Below, one piece after another: positions 1 to 10,518 of a stretch of 64,000 nucleotides of DNA. The stretch is from Haliclona indistincta (taxonomy: Eukaryota > Porifera > Demospongiae > Haplosclerida > Chalinidae), in assembly GCA_964017065.1 (NCBI GenBank), contig OZ024788.1:12979947-13043946 (forward strand), in the 5' to 3' direction. Made by a program: the position numbers and the translations under genes. Within the stretch, counting starts at the first letter, position 1, and each line of letters begins with the position of its first letter. Under the pieces are notes generated by a model, which saw nothing but the letters and a program-made list of their open reading frames with translations, made no database searches and was not told the DNA's origin.

Positions 1-137
1 CTAGTTTGTGGAAGTCAGGACGCCGAGTAGAAGTTCATCTTCCAATGAACACAATACATTGACTAAAGTGAATATACGGACCTAAGTTTTGATAGTATAC
101 GGAAATTGTAACAGGATGTCGTTATTAGCTGGCAATG
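1..137. repeat. Dispersed repeat fragment, inverted copy at about 17690-17810
   Basis: This stretch matches, in reverse complement and with substitutions, the sequence near 17690-17810. The shared part ends in the word TTATTAGCTGGCAATG, exactly where the fold-back element at 138 begins. The fold-back therefore seems to be inserted in, or to end at, an older repeat. No coding sequence is visible. Confidence 0.55.
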
Positions 138-742
138 TTTGCGCATTTTTGCGAGTTAAGAACACAGATTTGTGCAATGGATAGCCAGATACCTGAACTT
201 TTTACTTGCGTTGGAATTATAAGTGTAGCTTAAACCATGCGCGCACGCGATCGTCGAGAAAGTGCAGTTCTGCAGTTATTCGTCGCGTTAATGAGATTCA
301 TCTAGTGAAAGTAGTTTATCGATGACTCGTTTCCGCTCGCGCAGGCCCGCTCTTGTTGACCGGTGACAAGATGGCTGCTGATCGACAGCTCTAATTTTGC
401 TTCGTTTTCGATCAGTTGCAATTATTTAACAAAATGATCGACTTTTTATCCGTTAAAACTGCAACTGATCGAGAATGAAGCAAAACTAGGGCTGTCGATC
501 AGCAGCCATCTTGTCACCGGTCAACAAGAGCGGCCCTGCGCAAGTGGAAACGAGTCATCGATAAACTACTTTCACTAGATGAATCTCATTAATGCGACGA
601 AGAAATGCAAAAATGCACTTTCTCAACGATCGCGTGCACACATGGTTTAAGCTACACTTATAATTCCAACGCAAGTAAAAAGTTCAGGTATCTGGCTATC
701 CATTGCACAAATCTGTGTTCTTAACTCGCAAAAATGCGCAAA
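138..742. repeat. Long-inverted-repeat (fold-back) element
   Basis: Two arms of about 283 bp (138-420 and 460-742) are near-perfect reverse complements around a 39-bp loop. The outer end reads TTTGCGCATTTTTGCGAG and the mirror word is at 725-742. The inner end reads GATCAGTTGCA against TGCAACTGATC. No reading frame of note lies inside. It resembles fold-back type non-autonomous DNA transposons. I could not define a clean target-site duplication. Confidence 0.8.
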
Positions 743-1506
743 TGCAAGCCTAAAAACTTCAGTGACTCCCAAAACACACGTTTTTGGTGCATTTCTGCAC
801 CGTACCACGTTATGCAAGGAAGTTGAGCTTGCAAACTTGCTGTAGTGAAAGGTGAACTATTCTGTGAGCTGTTTGTAAAGTAAATTTTCTTAATTCAGCC
901 AAATACCCATTCCCAAGCCTAAAAACTTCAGCTACTGAGCTTAGCCAGTGACTTATAATTAATAGTTGATAACTTTTGCAATAGTTAGTTGTGAGCTGTC
1001 ATATTTGATGCACATAATCTACAATGATATACCATACTGCAGACCAGATATGAAGATTGTATTACCATTGATAAACATTTTACAGCATAATATGTAAAAA
1101 TATCAAAATTTGACTCTCTAAGCTGGAAGCACTGTAGGCAGCTAACTTTTCATTGCTAGCTGCCTCGTCACGGCGATTTATGTGAGCAAAACATTAAAAA
1201 GTAGTATTTTCAACCAACTTTCACTCTCAACAATATTCTTGTGTACACTGTCAGCAGCAATAGTCATGCAGTCTTGTCTAGAAGCTGTGTACGCTTACAT
1301 ACACTTTGATAAAATTAAGATGTTAAAATATTTTCGTTGGGCCAGTCGACCACGAAAATATTTAACACGAAAATTTATCACATGAAAACTTTTTTGCAAA
1401 AATTTCCCTATTTACAGTAAATGAAAATTACCTCACTGAATTTGTTAGAAACATTGAAGCCGTTACATTTCTATCACAGCTTTTTTCTACTTCTTTCGAT
1501 CATTAG
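743..1506. other. Non-coding sequence upstream of NLR copy A
   Basis: From about 1180 this matches the sequence before NLR copies B (25840-26094), C (38430-38673) and D (63110-63933), so it belongs to the duplicated unit. It ends in a pyrimidine-rich tract and CATTAG, a plausible 3' splice site. The first 400 bases show nothing recognisable. Confidence 0.5.
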
Positions 1507-4500
1507 ATGCCACATTGTCCGATAAACCAGCAATGAGTTTTCCCCTTGCTTATACAAGCAATCCTGATGGTCCTCCTCCATCTCAACGACCTAAAATAGA
1601 TACCTTTGCTGATAAACCCTACCACTCACCATCTCATGTCGCTCACTCTCTACCATCATCCAGTAGAACCTCTTCATTTAAACGATTTTCTTCCTCTGAT
1701 TACGATCAACCTTCTCATGGTGTTCCTCCTCTTAAGCATCCTAGACTAGTCACTGCACCATCCTCTCTTAATGGACCCACCAGTACAGTAGTGTTACACA
1801 CTGCAGGTAGTACGGCTCCTTTACCCTCAGTAGCCCCTTTCCCAGCACTTGCTTCCACTCTTTCTCCTTGCATGCAACGATATGTGACACACCTCAAGCA
1901 GCTGTATATTACTAGACAAACTCCAGTTTATGATAAAGAGTCTAGTTTATTGCACTACAAAGCGACTTCATTCATTAATATTGCTTTAGTCCACAAGAAT
2001 GTTATGACTATGACAGAGAGTGATAAGAATGAGATGATCATGGACAGACTGCTTGGTCATGTTGATGCTATTCAAAAGAAAAAAACAACATTTAATTTTA
2101 GTGATGTGTGTAAGTGTGATGACAGCAGCCTAGCTCGCTGTGTGCTTGTTGAGGGGGCACCTGGGGTTGGTAAGACTACATTTGCATTTGAGTTGTGCAA
2201 GCAATGGGCCAGAGGAGAGATCTTGCAGAAGTGGGGAGTGGTGGTTATTATCAAGCTGAGAGACCAGAGGACAAGGACAGCACAAACTATCAATGACCTC
2301 TTGTACCATCCTGACCCTGAGATACGCCAGGCAGTGACAGAGCTTGTTAGACAAGATGGTGAGGGCATGTTGCTGATACTAGATGGATACGATGAACTGA
2401 CAACCAAGCAGAGAGAATCTGGCTCTGTGATTCAGTGGCTGATGAGTAGAGAGCTACTCTGTAGGGCCACACTAATGGTGACCAGTAGACCACTTGCCAC
2501 TAGAACACTCCATCCTAACTTTCAGCAGTCCATTGACCAGCACATAGAAGTGCTCGGGTTCACAGAGGGTGATATCAAAGCATTCATCGACTCAGCTTGT
2601 GGAGACAACCCAGAACTAGTAGAAGATTTCAAAGAGTACCTTTCCTGTCATCCATTCTCATCTTCTCTTATGTTCAATCCTCTACAATGTGCCATAGTGA
2701 CTGACATTTACTGTAGCTACTGGCGGAATGGGCACAAAGGGTTTGCCCCAAAGACCCTCACTGAACTATACACAGGTCTTGTCCATACTCTGTTACTACG
2801 ATACCTCACACACCATCCTGTACACAAGGACAGAGACTGGAGATTAAGAGACATGAGTGAACTACCAGAGGACGTGAAGCAGGAGCTTAAAGCTGTGACT
2901 GCACTAGCAGCAAAGGGAATAGAGAGGCAACAGTATGTGTTTGATGAAGAAGAAGACAATGTACCATCAGAGACACTTGGTCTGATGCAGAGAGAGGAGC
3001 AACTGACTGCAGGTATTGGGAGATCATCATCACACAACTTTCTACATCTTACATTGCAAGAATATCTTGCAGCAGTGCACTACTCCCAGCAATGTGACAA
3101 TGATGAACTACCACTATCACACATACTTGGACGAAAGGGTCTTTTTCCTCTTAATAACTTCTTAAAACATTATGGAAAGAAAAGAGAAAAGTCTTCATCT
3201 TCCTCAGCTACTCACTGGCCAGCAGTACTCTTCCTAGCAGGTAGAACACAACTCAGTGGTATTGATCTGAAGGCTGGTCTTCATAGTAGTCGAGATACAT
3301 CATCTGATTCATCAGTTGATGTGTCATTGCTTCATTTGTTGTATGAGACTCAGTGTCCACAGCTCATTCAGTCAACTCTAGTCACTAGTGGTCAGTCTAT
3401 GTCTGCTCATGGTCGCTCTGCTCTAGACTGGTTTGTCATTGGTTACTGTATTGCCAACAGCACTAGCGCTTGGAGAGTGGAAAAAATAGCTACAGTCAAC
3501 CCCGAATACTTTAATCATCTTGTCATGGGTTTAAAGTTAGCACCTCAGGATGGTAGTGGAGAGGGTAAGATAGTCTCTCTTGATCTCTGTGGATTGGAGT
3601 CTGAGATTTTTATGATTTTGTCATTGCTCGTACCTTTTACTAAGAATGTGTCATCTATTAGAATACACATTCCTAGAGAAAGCCATCACAAACTCAAGTT
3701 AGGAGAGCCCATGGTTGAAGATGTGTTTGACAGTTATCCACTATTGGAGGAGCTTACGATTGAAGGAGCTGACATTAAATATTTTGTGATCAATTCTCCT
3801 TGTTTTCCTCAGCAGAGTAATCTTCACTCTCTATCATTGACTAAATGTCAACTTAGAAATGAAGCCACTAGCTCACTCATCCGCTTACTGCAATCTCAAC
3901 ACTGCAAACTACACAAACTAGCACTGCGAGAATGCATTTTTCCATCTTTTTTTGATGATTTTTCTTTTTATGAATCGCAAGATGGTAAATTTTCTTTGAA
4001 TGCTATTGGTTCTTGTAGTGCTATCAATCACTGGTTATCACTATTATCATCCTACTCATTTCAGTTGACTGAATTGATCTTGTCCATTACTAAACAAGAA
4101 GCTGATGAGACACTTGAGATGTGTTTATTTAGTGACATGTTAGAGATCTTAAACATTAACAATAGAAGTACTACTTGTTTCTCATCTTCCATTCCTCTAT
4201 TACTTGAACTGTGTCAGAACAATCTCCACACTCTGTCACTGACGAAGTGTGAGCTCAGCAATGAAGCCACTAGCTCACTCATCCACTCTCTGCTCTCTCC
4301 AAACTATAGACTAAACAAACTGTCACTGTGTGAGTGCACTATTTCCACTACTGACCACACCTACATGTACCAGTTCTCTTCCTTTACATTGCAACACACT
4401 AATGGTAAAGTGTGTTTGAGTGCTACTGGTTCTTGTAGTGAAATCAATCACTGGTTATTACAATTATCATCCTACACAAAGATAAAGTTGACTGAAACTA

Positions 4501-4838
4501 ACCTTAATATTCAAAGACGAGATTCTTCATCTAATAAGACACTTGAGAATATTGTTTTGTATCGTGATGTGTTAGAGATCTTGAGGATTGATGGACGCTT
4601 TGAAAATGTTATCGTTCCTCAATTCATAGGACAACAGCAAAACATTCTCCACACTCTTTCGCTAGAATACTGTAATTTGAGCAGTGAATCCACTAGCTCA
4701 CTCATCCACTCCCTGCAGTCTCCTCACTGCAGACTACGCAAACTAGCACTGTATTACTGCACTATTGCCACTACTGACCGCACCCTCCTCACCAAAGCTA
4801 TTGCCAGCAGCACCACAATAACACATTACTGCTTATAA
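1507..4838 (+). CDS. NLR copy A: NACHT-LRR protein, C-terminally truncated
   Basis: This is a NOD-like receptor exon. From the first conserved ATG at 1533 (MSFPLAYT) it gives 1101 residues: a Pro/Ser-rich N-terminal stretch of about 130 residues, then a NACHT NTPase with P-loop GAPGVGKTTF, Walker B LLILDGYDEL and a TSRPLATRTL sensor-like motif, a helical middle, then degenerate leucine-rich repeats of the LHTLSLTKCEL type. NLRs sense ligands through the LRRs and oligomerise through NACHT. The frame is open back to the CATTAG acceptor at 1506 but not beyond: a 1-bp difference breaks the longer upstream frame seen in B and C. The frame ends early (ITHYCL, stop) compared with B, because of a deletion and stops. 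The Death-domain exons expected upstream lie outside the window. It may be a pseudogene or a shortened receptor. Confidence 0.9.
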
Positions 4839-5087
4839 CATTGATACTCCATCACTCACAGCACTGGTCAGTGTTCTCAAACAGAACAGAACGATGGAAG
4901 AACTAGCTATTAATAATACTCTTTACTCAGCAAATTTCACTGGATAACAGTTAAAATTATTTAAGGCCAAATTATGGGGTGTAGAAACCAGTGCTGTGAA
5001 GAAATTTCATCTATGCAGTAGTTACAAGAAGTTGTTGAGTGACTGTCCACTCTCTAAAGATGGTGTGGTCATTGAGTGGTATGGCTA
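4839..5087 (+). pseudogene. Decayed 3' end of NLR copy A
   Basis: The sequence after the premature stop still aligns with the last about 80 codons of B (29690-29969) and C. It includes the matches to SLTALVSGLKQNRTMEEL and to the final IEWYD region, but frameshifts and in-frame stops interrupt it. This shows that copy A once had the full C-terminus. Confidence 0.8.
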
Positions 5088-5239
5088 AGAACACAAGTGG
5101 TGATTCTCAACTACTGGTATGATGAGGTTAGTTTTATAGATCTAGAGTATTATTCAACACAAAATAAAGGCATTTTAAGACCATTGAAACATTTTGAAGA
5201 ATTTGGCTTTCAGTAATTTATTATCATTGTTTATGTTAG

Positions 5240-5300
5240 TTGTTACACATACTATTTCCACTACTGGCCACACCTACATGTACCAGTTTCCACTACTATA
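5240..5300 (+). pseudogene. Stray LRR-codon fragment
   Basis: A short piece repeats the LRR segment near 4335-4375 (ACTATTTCCACTACTG, then the codons for HTYMYQF) outside any open frame. It is probably debris from duplication or conversion in the NLR array. Confidence 0.6.
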
Positions 5301-5309
5301 TGCATTTTA

Positions 5310-5847
5310 TTATGCCTCGGTAGGCGGAGCCATGAAGCATACTTTAATCGCGTTGTCTGTTGTTCATTCAGTCTGTCTGTTACACCATTATTGCGGCGCA
5401 TGCTGAAAAGTAAGTTCAGAAACTTGCAATGGAGGTAGAACACGATATTACCTCGGTTGTGAACTTGCGAAAGTTCGATGCAAAGCTTTGTTCTGGAGTT
5501 ATGGTGTGGTTTGCTCACCTATAGATGGCTTTTGCTGATGATCAGGACTTCTCCGAAAACAAACTACCCACAGCAGACTGCCTAGTAGCTTGTAGGTTAA
5601 CAGGATGGCAGCGCAGGTCCGTAGAAACTGCGCAAGGAAGCTACTTGTAACCAGGCTATTGCCAGTGTAGGCACACCCAGTTACATTAAAATTAATAATT
5701 ACTCGGCACTGTTTGGCTTCTGATTGCATAACTATAGAATTGCTGCACTGCTTCTGCTTGTGCTATTTGATTGCTGGCAGCTGAATATAAATCCTACTCT
5801 GTTATAGCATTACATTCTCAAATTTTAAAACGTCCACTGAGGCATAA
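5310..5847. repeat. Probable small TIR element
   Basis: TTATGCCTCGGT at 5310 is mirrored by ACTGAGGCATAA ending at 5847 (one mismatch). The interval is missing from the paralogous positions after NLR B and C. No transposase is visible. The region 5848-6391 that follows is also absent from B and C and ends in GAGGCGAGGCTA, the end of a Mutator-like element of the family seen at 7845, with no left end found. Confidence 0.35.
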
Positions 5848-6456
5848 CCCGCACCAATGGTGCATTTTTCAGTCTGTCGCAGCGATTTCTCGTAGTTGGC
5901 GGAAAACTAATCACTGAAACAAGCAACACGGGTAGAAATCGATACTTGCTCGGGTTTGAATTTTAAGAAGTTTGACTTTAAAGCTTAGTGCGTAAGTTAC
6001 CACGTGAATTGCTCACGGCTGGTTCGGTTTTGTAGCGCACGCAGAAAGTTAAGCTCTGAAACTAGCAATGCAAGTAGAACACGGTATTATCTCGCTTTCG
6101 AACATGTGAAAACTTTATACGAAGCTTAGTTCGTGAGTTATGGTGCAATTTGCTCACTCGCGATCTATCATGGCTGTGGAGTTCTTCAAGGCAAAGCTAT
6201 CCACAGTTGACTGCCAAGAAGCTGATAGGTTAGAATTTCACTACAGCAATTGTATAAGTATGCTAAGGACGCTATCTCGCTCGTGTGCTTGTGCCCTGCA
6301 CTCGTTATAGACACACCCAGTTGAATTAGTGGTGCAGACAGTCTGGACCAGGCCATCTCCTCAGCAGGGGGAGTGGCCTGGAGGCGAGGCTAGATATCAC
6401 CACAAGAAGGAAATATGAACAAGCTGTGAATTTTTTACATTTCTCTCCTTCTTCAG

Positions 6457-7060
6457 CTTTTGTGGACTCAGAGTCACCAACCAGTTATCAACAGGAGCAA
6501 TTCTCAACAATCAGAAGGCTATGGAGTACAATGCTCAAACTGGTACTCTTCAGTGCAACTTCAATTTCATGCAACTCAAGAAGATTAAGAGGAGCTCAGA
6601 GAGGAGGGCGGCTGAGACTGTCACTGAAGAAAAGTTTCCTTTGCTCTAACTCGGATGGATGGTATTCAGTATGACAGCAGCAGGAGCTGGAGGAATGAAT
6701 GATCCTGTTCAGGTAGTGTGTGTCTATCATTGTACAACAGTTGATTAGCATGTCATAATCAACACAAACTATATGTACACACAAACAGACAATATACATG
6801 TAGTCAACTTGACTTGACTTCAGTTACTAATATTTTAGAGAGTCTGTTGGAATGTGTATTTTTAGTGTAGTACTGCAGTTTATGTGACTGCAGTACTGTT
6901 TGAGTGTGTTAAGTGTAATCTCAGTAATCACAGTATTCTCTCTGTGTACTCATGTATGGTACCTTCTCCTCCAGCTCCAGTGACAATCTCTCCCAGTGGT
7001 AGTCATCGTCACTCAGCAACCAGCGGCTGAGCTTGCTACCATCTTCTGGGACAATGCCTT
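6457..7060 (+). pseudogene. STAT5-like fragment, DNA-binding domain (unit A)
   Basis: Exon 6457-6712 reads [19 protein letters not shown], then QLKKIKR and [16 protein letters not shown], the pattern of the STAT5 DNA-binding domain. An in-frame TAA at 6647-6649 follows, then the frame continues as LGWMVFSMTAAGAGG to a GT donor. A second exon near 6975-7060 reads SLPVVVIVTQQ and ATIFWDNA, the STAT 'LPVVVI...WDNAF' signature, with a TGA just before it. STATs are transcription factors activated by tyrosine phosphorylation. No coiled-coil or SH2 part was found. The second exon is cut at WDNA and NEMF sequence follows. It is read as a pseudogene fragment. Confidence 0.8.
7012..7060. repeat. 49-bp direct repeat, left copy (flanks the NEMF block)
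   Basis: This 49-bp piece of the STAT linker exon recurs at 13523-13571 with two substitutions. Together the copies bracket the NEMF exons and look like the duplication left by an insertion into the STAT exon. Confidence 0.75.
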
Positions 7061-7664
7061 ATGAGCTTGCTAGCATGTTTATGATTTGTTCTCATAGGTC
7101 AGAGGAGAAGGCTGTGTTGCTGTTTGAGTCTGGTTGTCGCATGCATATAAAAGAATTTGAATGGTCGAAGGGAATGATGCCTTCAGGATTCTCAATGAAG
7201 GTTACTCTATAGTTATCTTTGTTAACTTTACCACATAATTATTCTCACAGCTCCGTAAGCTCCTGCTGACAAAACGCCTTGTTTCACTCACCTGATGCTC
7301 GGTTTGCGTCCAGAGAGACATTTTCAATGGAGACGGTGAAGGGAGAGCAACTGGTACCAACAGCAGAACGGTAGGACAACCCTGGTGCTTGCATCGATTG
7401 TAGTGTTTCGTTCAGGACTAGTGAGATTCTAGCAGCTGCTAAACCTGGTGACCAGCTGAAACATGTGCTCAATCCACACTTTGGTGAGCTGGAATCATCA
7501 ACATCCTTATGATGTGTCCTCTGTGCTTTATCTAGTATATGGATCAGCACTGCTCACTCACTGTATACTGGGGGCGGGGTTTCCAGACAATGTTAGAATA
7601 GGAAATGGAGTAGATGCAGAGAAAGGTAAAGATATAAAAGTTGTACAAACCACAGTCTTATTTA

Positions 7665-7674
7665 CTCTCACTCA

Positions 7675-7744
<70 letters not shown>
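7665..7744. repeat. CT dinucleotide microsatellite
   Basis: About 75 bases of almost pure CT repeat form the polypyrimidine tract just before an AG acceptor of the NEMF-like block. The paralogous tract in unit C is at 43450-43505, and A1 and A2 differ in its length. Confidence 0.9.
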
Positions 7745-7745
<1 letters not shown>

Positions 7746-7844
7746 GGGAGATCTCGACAAAATTAAGGTGATTGCTGCATTAGCAGAAGCAGACGGCTTG
7801 TTCAAGTCATTGACCTCTCAGCCCAGCAAAGTAAGTACCAAAGT

Positions 7845-8250
7845 TAGCCTCGTACCCAGGCTTTTTCACGGAAAAGAGCCTGGTACAGACTGTCTGCGCA
7901 TGCTCCATAGCCTCGTACCCAGTCACATTTGCCCCACTTTTGTTGGGCGATTGGATATTCTCGTTACACGTCCGTGACATGCAATTACTTTCTTTGGCGC
8001 GATCATAGACGTTCAGCAAGCATTGCATAGTTTGCTAGCGCTTTTTTACACTCGCAAACGTCAAGGAATGCGTGCAAGAGCTTTCTGAGCAGTAGTTTGC
8101 AAGAACAAATCTCGTGAGTTATATCTCCCCGCCCCTTAATCATCTCGCCCACGTTATCACGTTTTTATTGCCACTTAAACTCGTTATTATGCGCGCGTGC
8201 GTAGACAGTCTGTACCAGGCCCTTTATCAAAGGGACAGGGTACGAGGCTA
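7845..8250. mobile_element. Mutator-like miniature element (TAGCCTCG family), 406 bp
   Basis: The ends TAGCCTCGTACCCAGGC and CAGGGTACGAGGCTA are inverted repeats. The 10-bp TSD GTACCAAAGT lies at 7835-7844 and 8251-8260. The empty site is seen in unit B at about 30644-30660. A 9-10 bp TSD is typical of Mutator-like elements. It landed four bases inside an NEMF intron, next to the GTAAGT donor. There is no coding capacity. Confidence 0.85.
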
Positions 8251-9711
8251 GTACCAAAGTGTACATACTACCTGATATTAGTACAATGCTGTTCAGGGAA
8301 TTCTCATTCTGAAGAGAGAGAAGATACCCTGTGCTGTAGCTGCTACTGGTCTAGGAGCAGAACAGACCAATGTCTAGGAGCAGAACAGACCAATGATATT
8401 TTCACGTTAGCGCTGTGTGTGTTTTCTTCCTGACTGACCTCTTGTTTTCTCTCTCCAGAAATGTTGAGTTTCATCCCATGCTGTTCAGACAGCACCAGAC
8501 TGCTGACTACAGAACACTTGACTCATTCAATAGAGTAGGTGATCCAAATTGAGCAAAATTAAAGCTCTTGCTTACACAATAAATTTTATTCCAGGCAGTG
8601 GATGAATTCTTCTCAGCTAAGAGCGGGCAGAAGCAAGATCTCAAAGCCATACAGCTGGTATAGTATACAGTACTCATTGATTTTATACTTCCATTGATGT
8701 CTTGCTCATTTCAGCAAAAGACAGCTGTGAAGAAGCTTGAAAATATCAAACATGATCATACGAGGAGGATGGATACCTTGATGAAAGCTCAGGTTAGATT
8801 ATTAACCCTTCTATCACTCTCTATTCAACCTCTTGCAGGAGGAGGATGTATACAAGGCAACACTGATAGAGCTGAACTATGATCTTATAGAGCGAGCGTG
8901 TTTAGTCATTAGAAGTGCTGTAGCTAATTCAATGGATTGGAGTGATATTGAGCTGCTTGTGAAGGATGCCCAGACCAGAGGAGACCCTGTAGCTCAATCA
9001 ATACATGGACTCAAACTGTATAGTAACCATATTACAATGATGCTCAAGTATGTCAATGTATTGCTATGCTATGTTGGATTTATATGTGTGGTTTTCCTTA
9101 TAGAGAGCCAGATTTTAGTGAGGAAGACGAAGAAGAGGAGGAAATTGCTAGTAGAAAGTGTAAGAAGAAAACGGTTAGTTTATGTATTTCTGTGAGATGA
9201 CTTGCTTGGTTTGCTGTTTGTGTAGAAGAGAAAGAAAGGCGTCAAGGTTGATATTGATTTGGAGTTATCTGCATACGCTAATGCTAGAAGGTAAGTCAAT
9301 GCTATACTAGTTTGACTAGTTTGTGATACTTGTTTTGCCGTAGGTATTATGACCACAAGAAGCATGCTGCTAAGAAACAGCAAAAGACAATCAATGCTTC
9401 TGCAAAGGTAGTGTCACTAGCATGGTTGTGTGCTGTTAGTAGTTGTGGTGCTTTCTCAGGCTCTCAAATCAGCTGAGAAGAAGAACAAGCAAGTTCTGAA
9501 AGAAGCAGCAACTGTGTCTAAGATACATAAAGCCAGGAAGGTTCATTGGTAAGAGAAATGTTGAGAGAGAGGGTGGGGTGGTATGTCTTGTACACAGGTT
9601 TGAGAAGTTCTACTGGTTTATTAGTTCAGATAACTACCTCATTATAGGTGGGCGTGACCAACAACAGAATGAACTAGTAGTGAAGAAATATCTCAATGAC
9701 GGTAATCATGA

Positions 9712-9864
<153 letters not shown>

Positions 9865-9948
9865 TAGGAGGACCTGTGCCTCTAAAGACACTCAATGAGG
9901 CGGCACTAATGGCGGTCTGCTATAGCTCAGCCTGGGAAGCTAAGATAG

Positions 9949-10122
<174 letters not shown>

Positions 10123-10518
10123 TGAGATCAACTACTGCAAAATGGGTTTAGGAAAGAAGAATTACATGCCTCCTTGTCAACTGACCATGGGCTTTGCAGT
10201 GATGTTCAAGGTTCCTAATACATTCTTTCTTAACTTGCTCATTCACACACTAGCTTATCCATTTTTGTACAACATGATTAGATTGCAATGTACAGTACAA
10301 TCATTTGCCTTTTTTGTTTTGTTTTTTACTTTGTTAAACTTGTATTATTTCAGCTTGATGATGTGTGTGTCAGTAAACACAAGAATGAAAGAAGAGTCAA
10401 ATCAAGTGATGATGACCAGTCAATAGTGCGTTGGATTCCATGATCCTTTATCAAGTTGTTAAACTTTGTTTTGTGTGTGTAGATCAGTGAGGCAACTAGT
10501 GAACTTTCACTGGAAGAC

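Noticed and set aside
2072..2407. Minus-strand frames opposite the NACHT regions (also 26672-27007, 27308-27556, 39272-39548, 39935-40255)
   Set aside because: They are antisense shadows of strongly conserved NLR codons, with no independent features.
7665..7744. CT tract as a CRISPR-like or regulatory array
   Set aside because: It is a plain dinucleotide microsatellite in an intron's pyrimidine tract. No spaced direct repeats of CRISPR type exist anywhere in the window.
8833..9195. Single-exon reading of the NEMF coiled-coil region with a hydrophobic tail (also 11363, 33517, 44131)
   Set aside because: The tail comes from reading through an intron after MMLK|GTATGT. The true continuation is the acidic exon in another frame.
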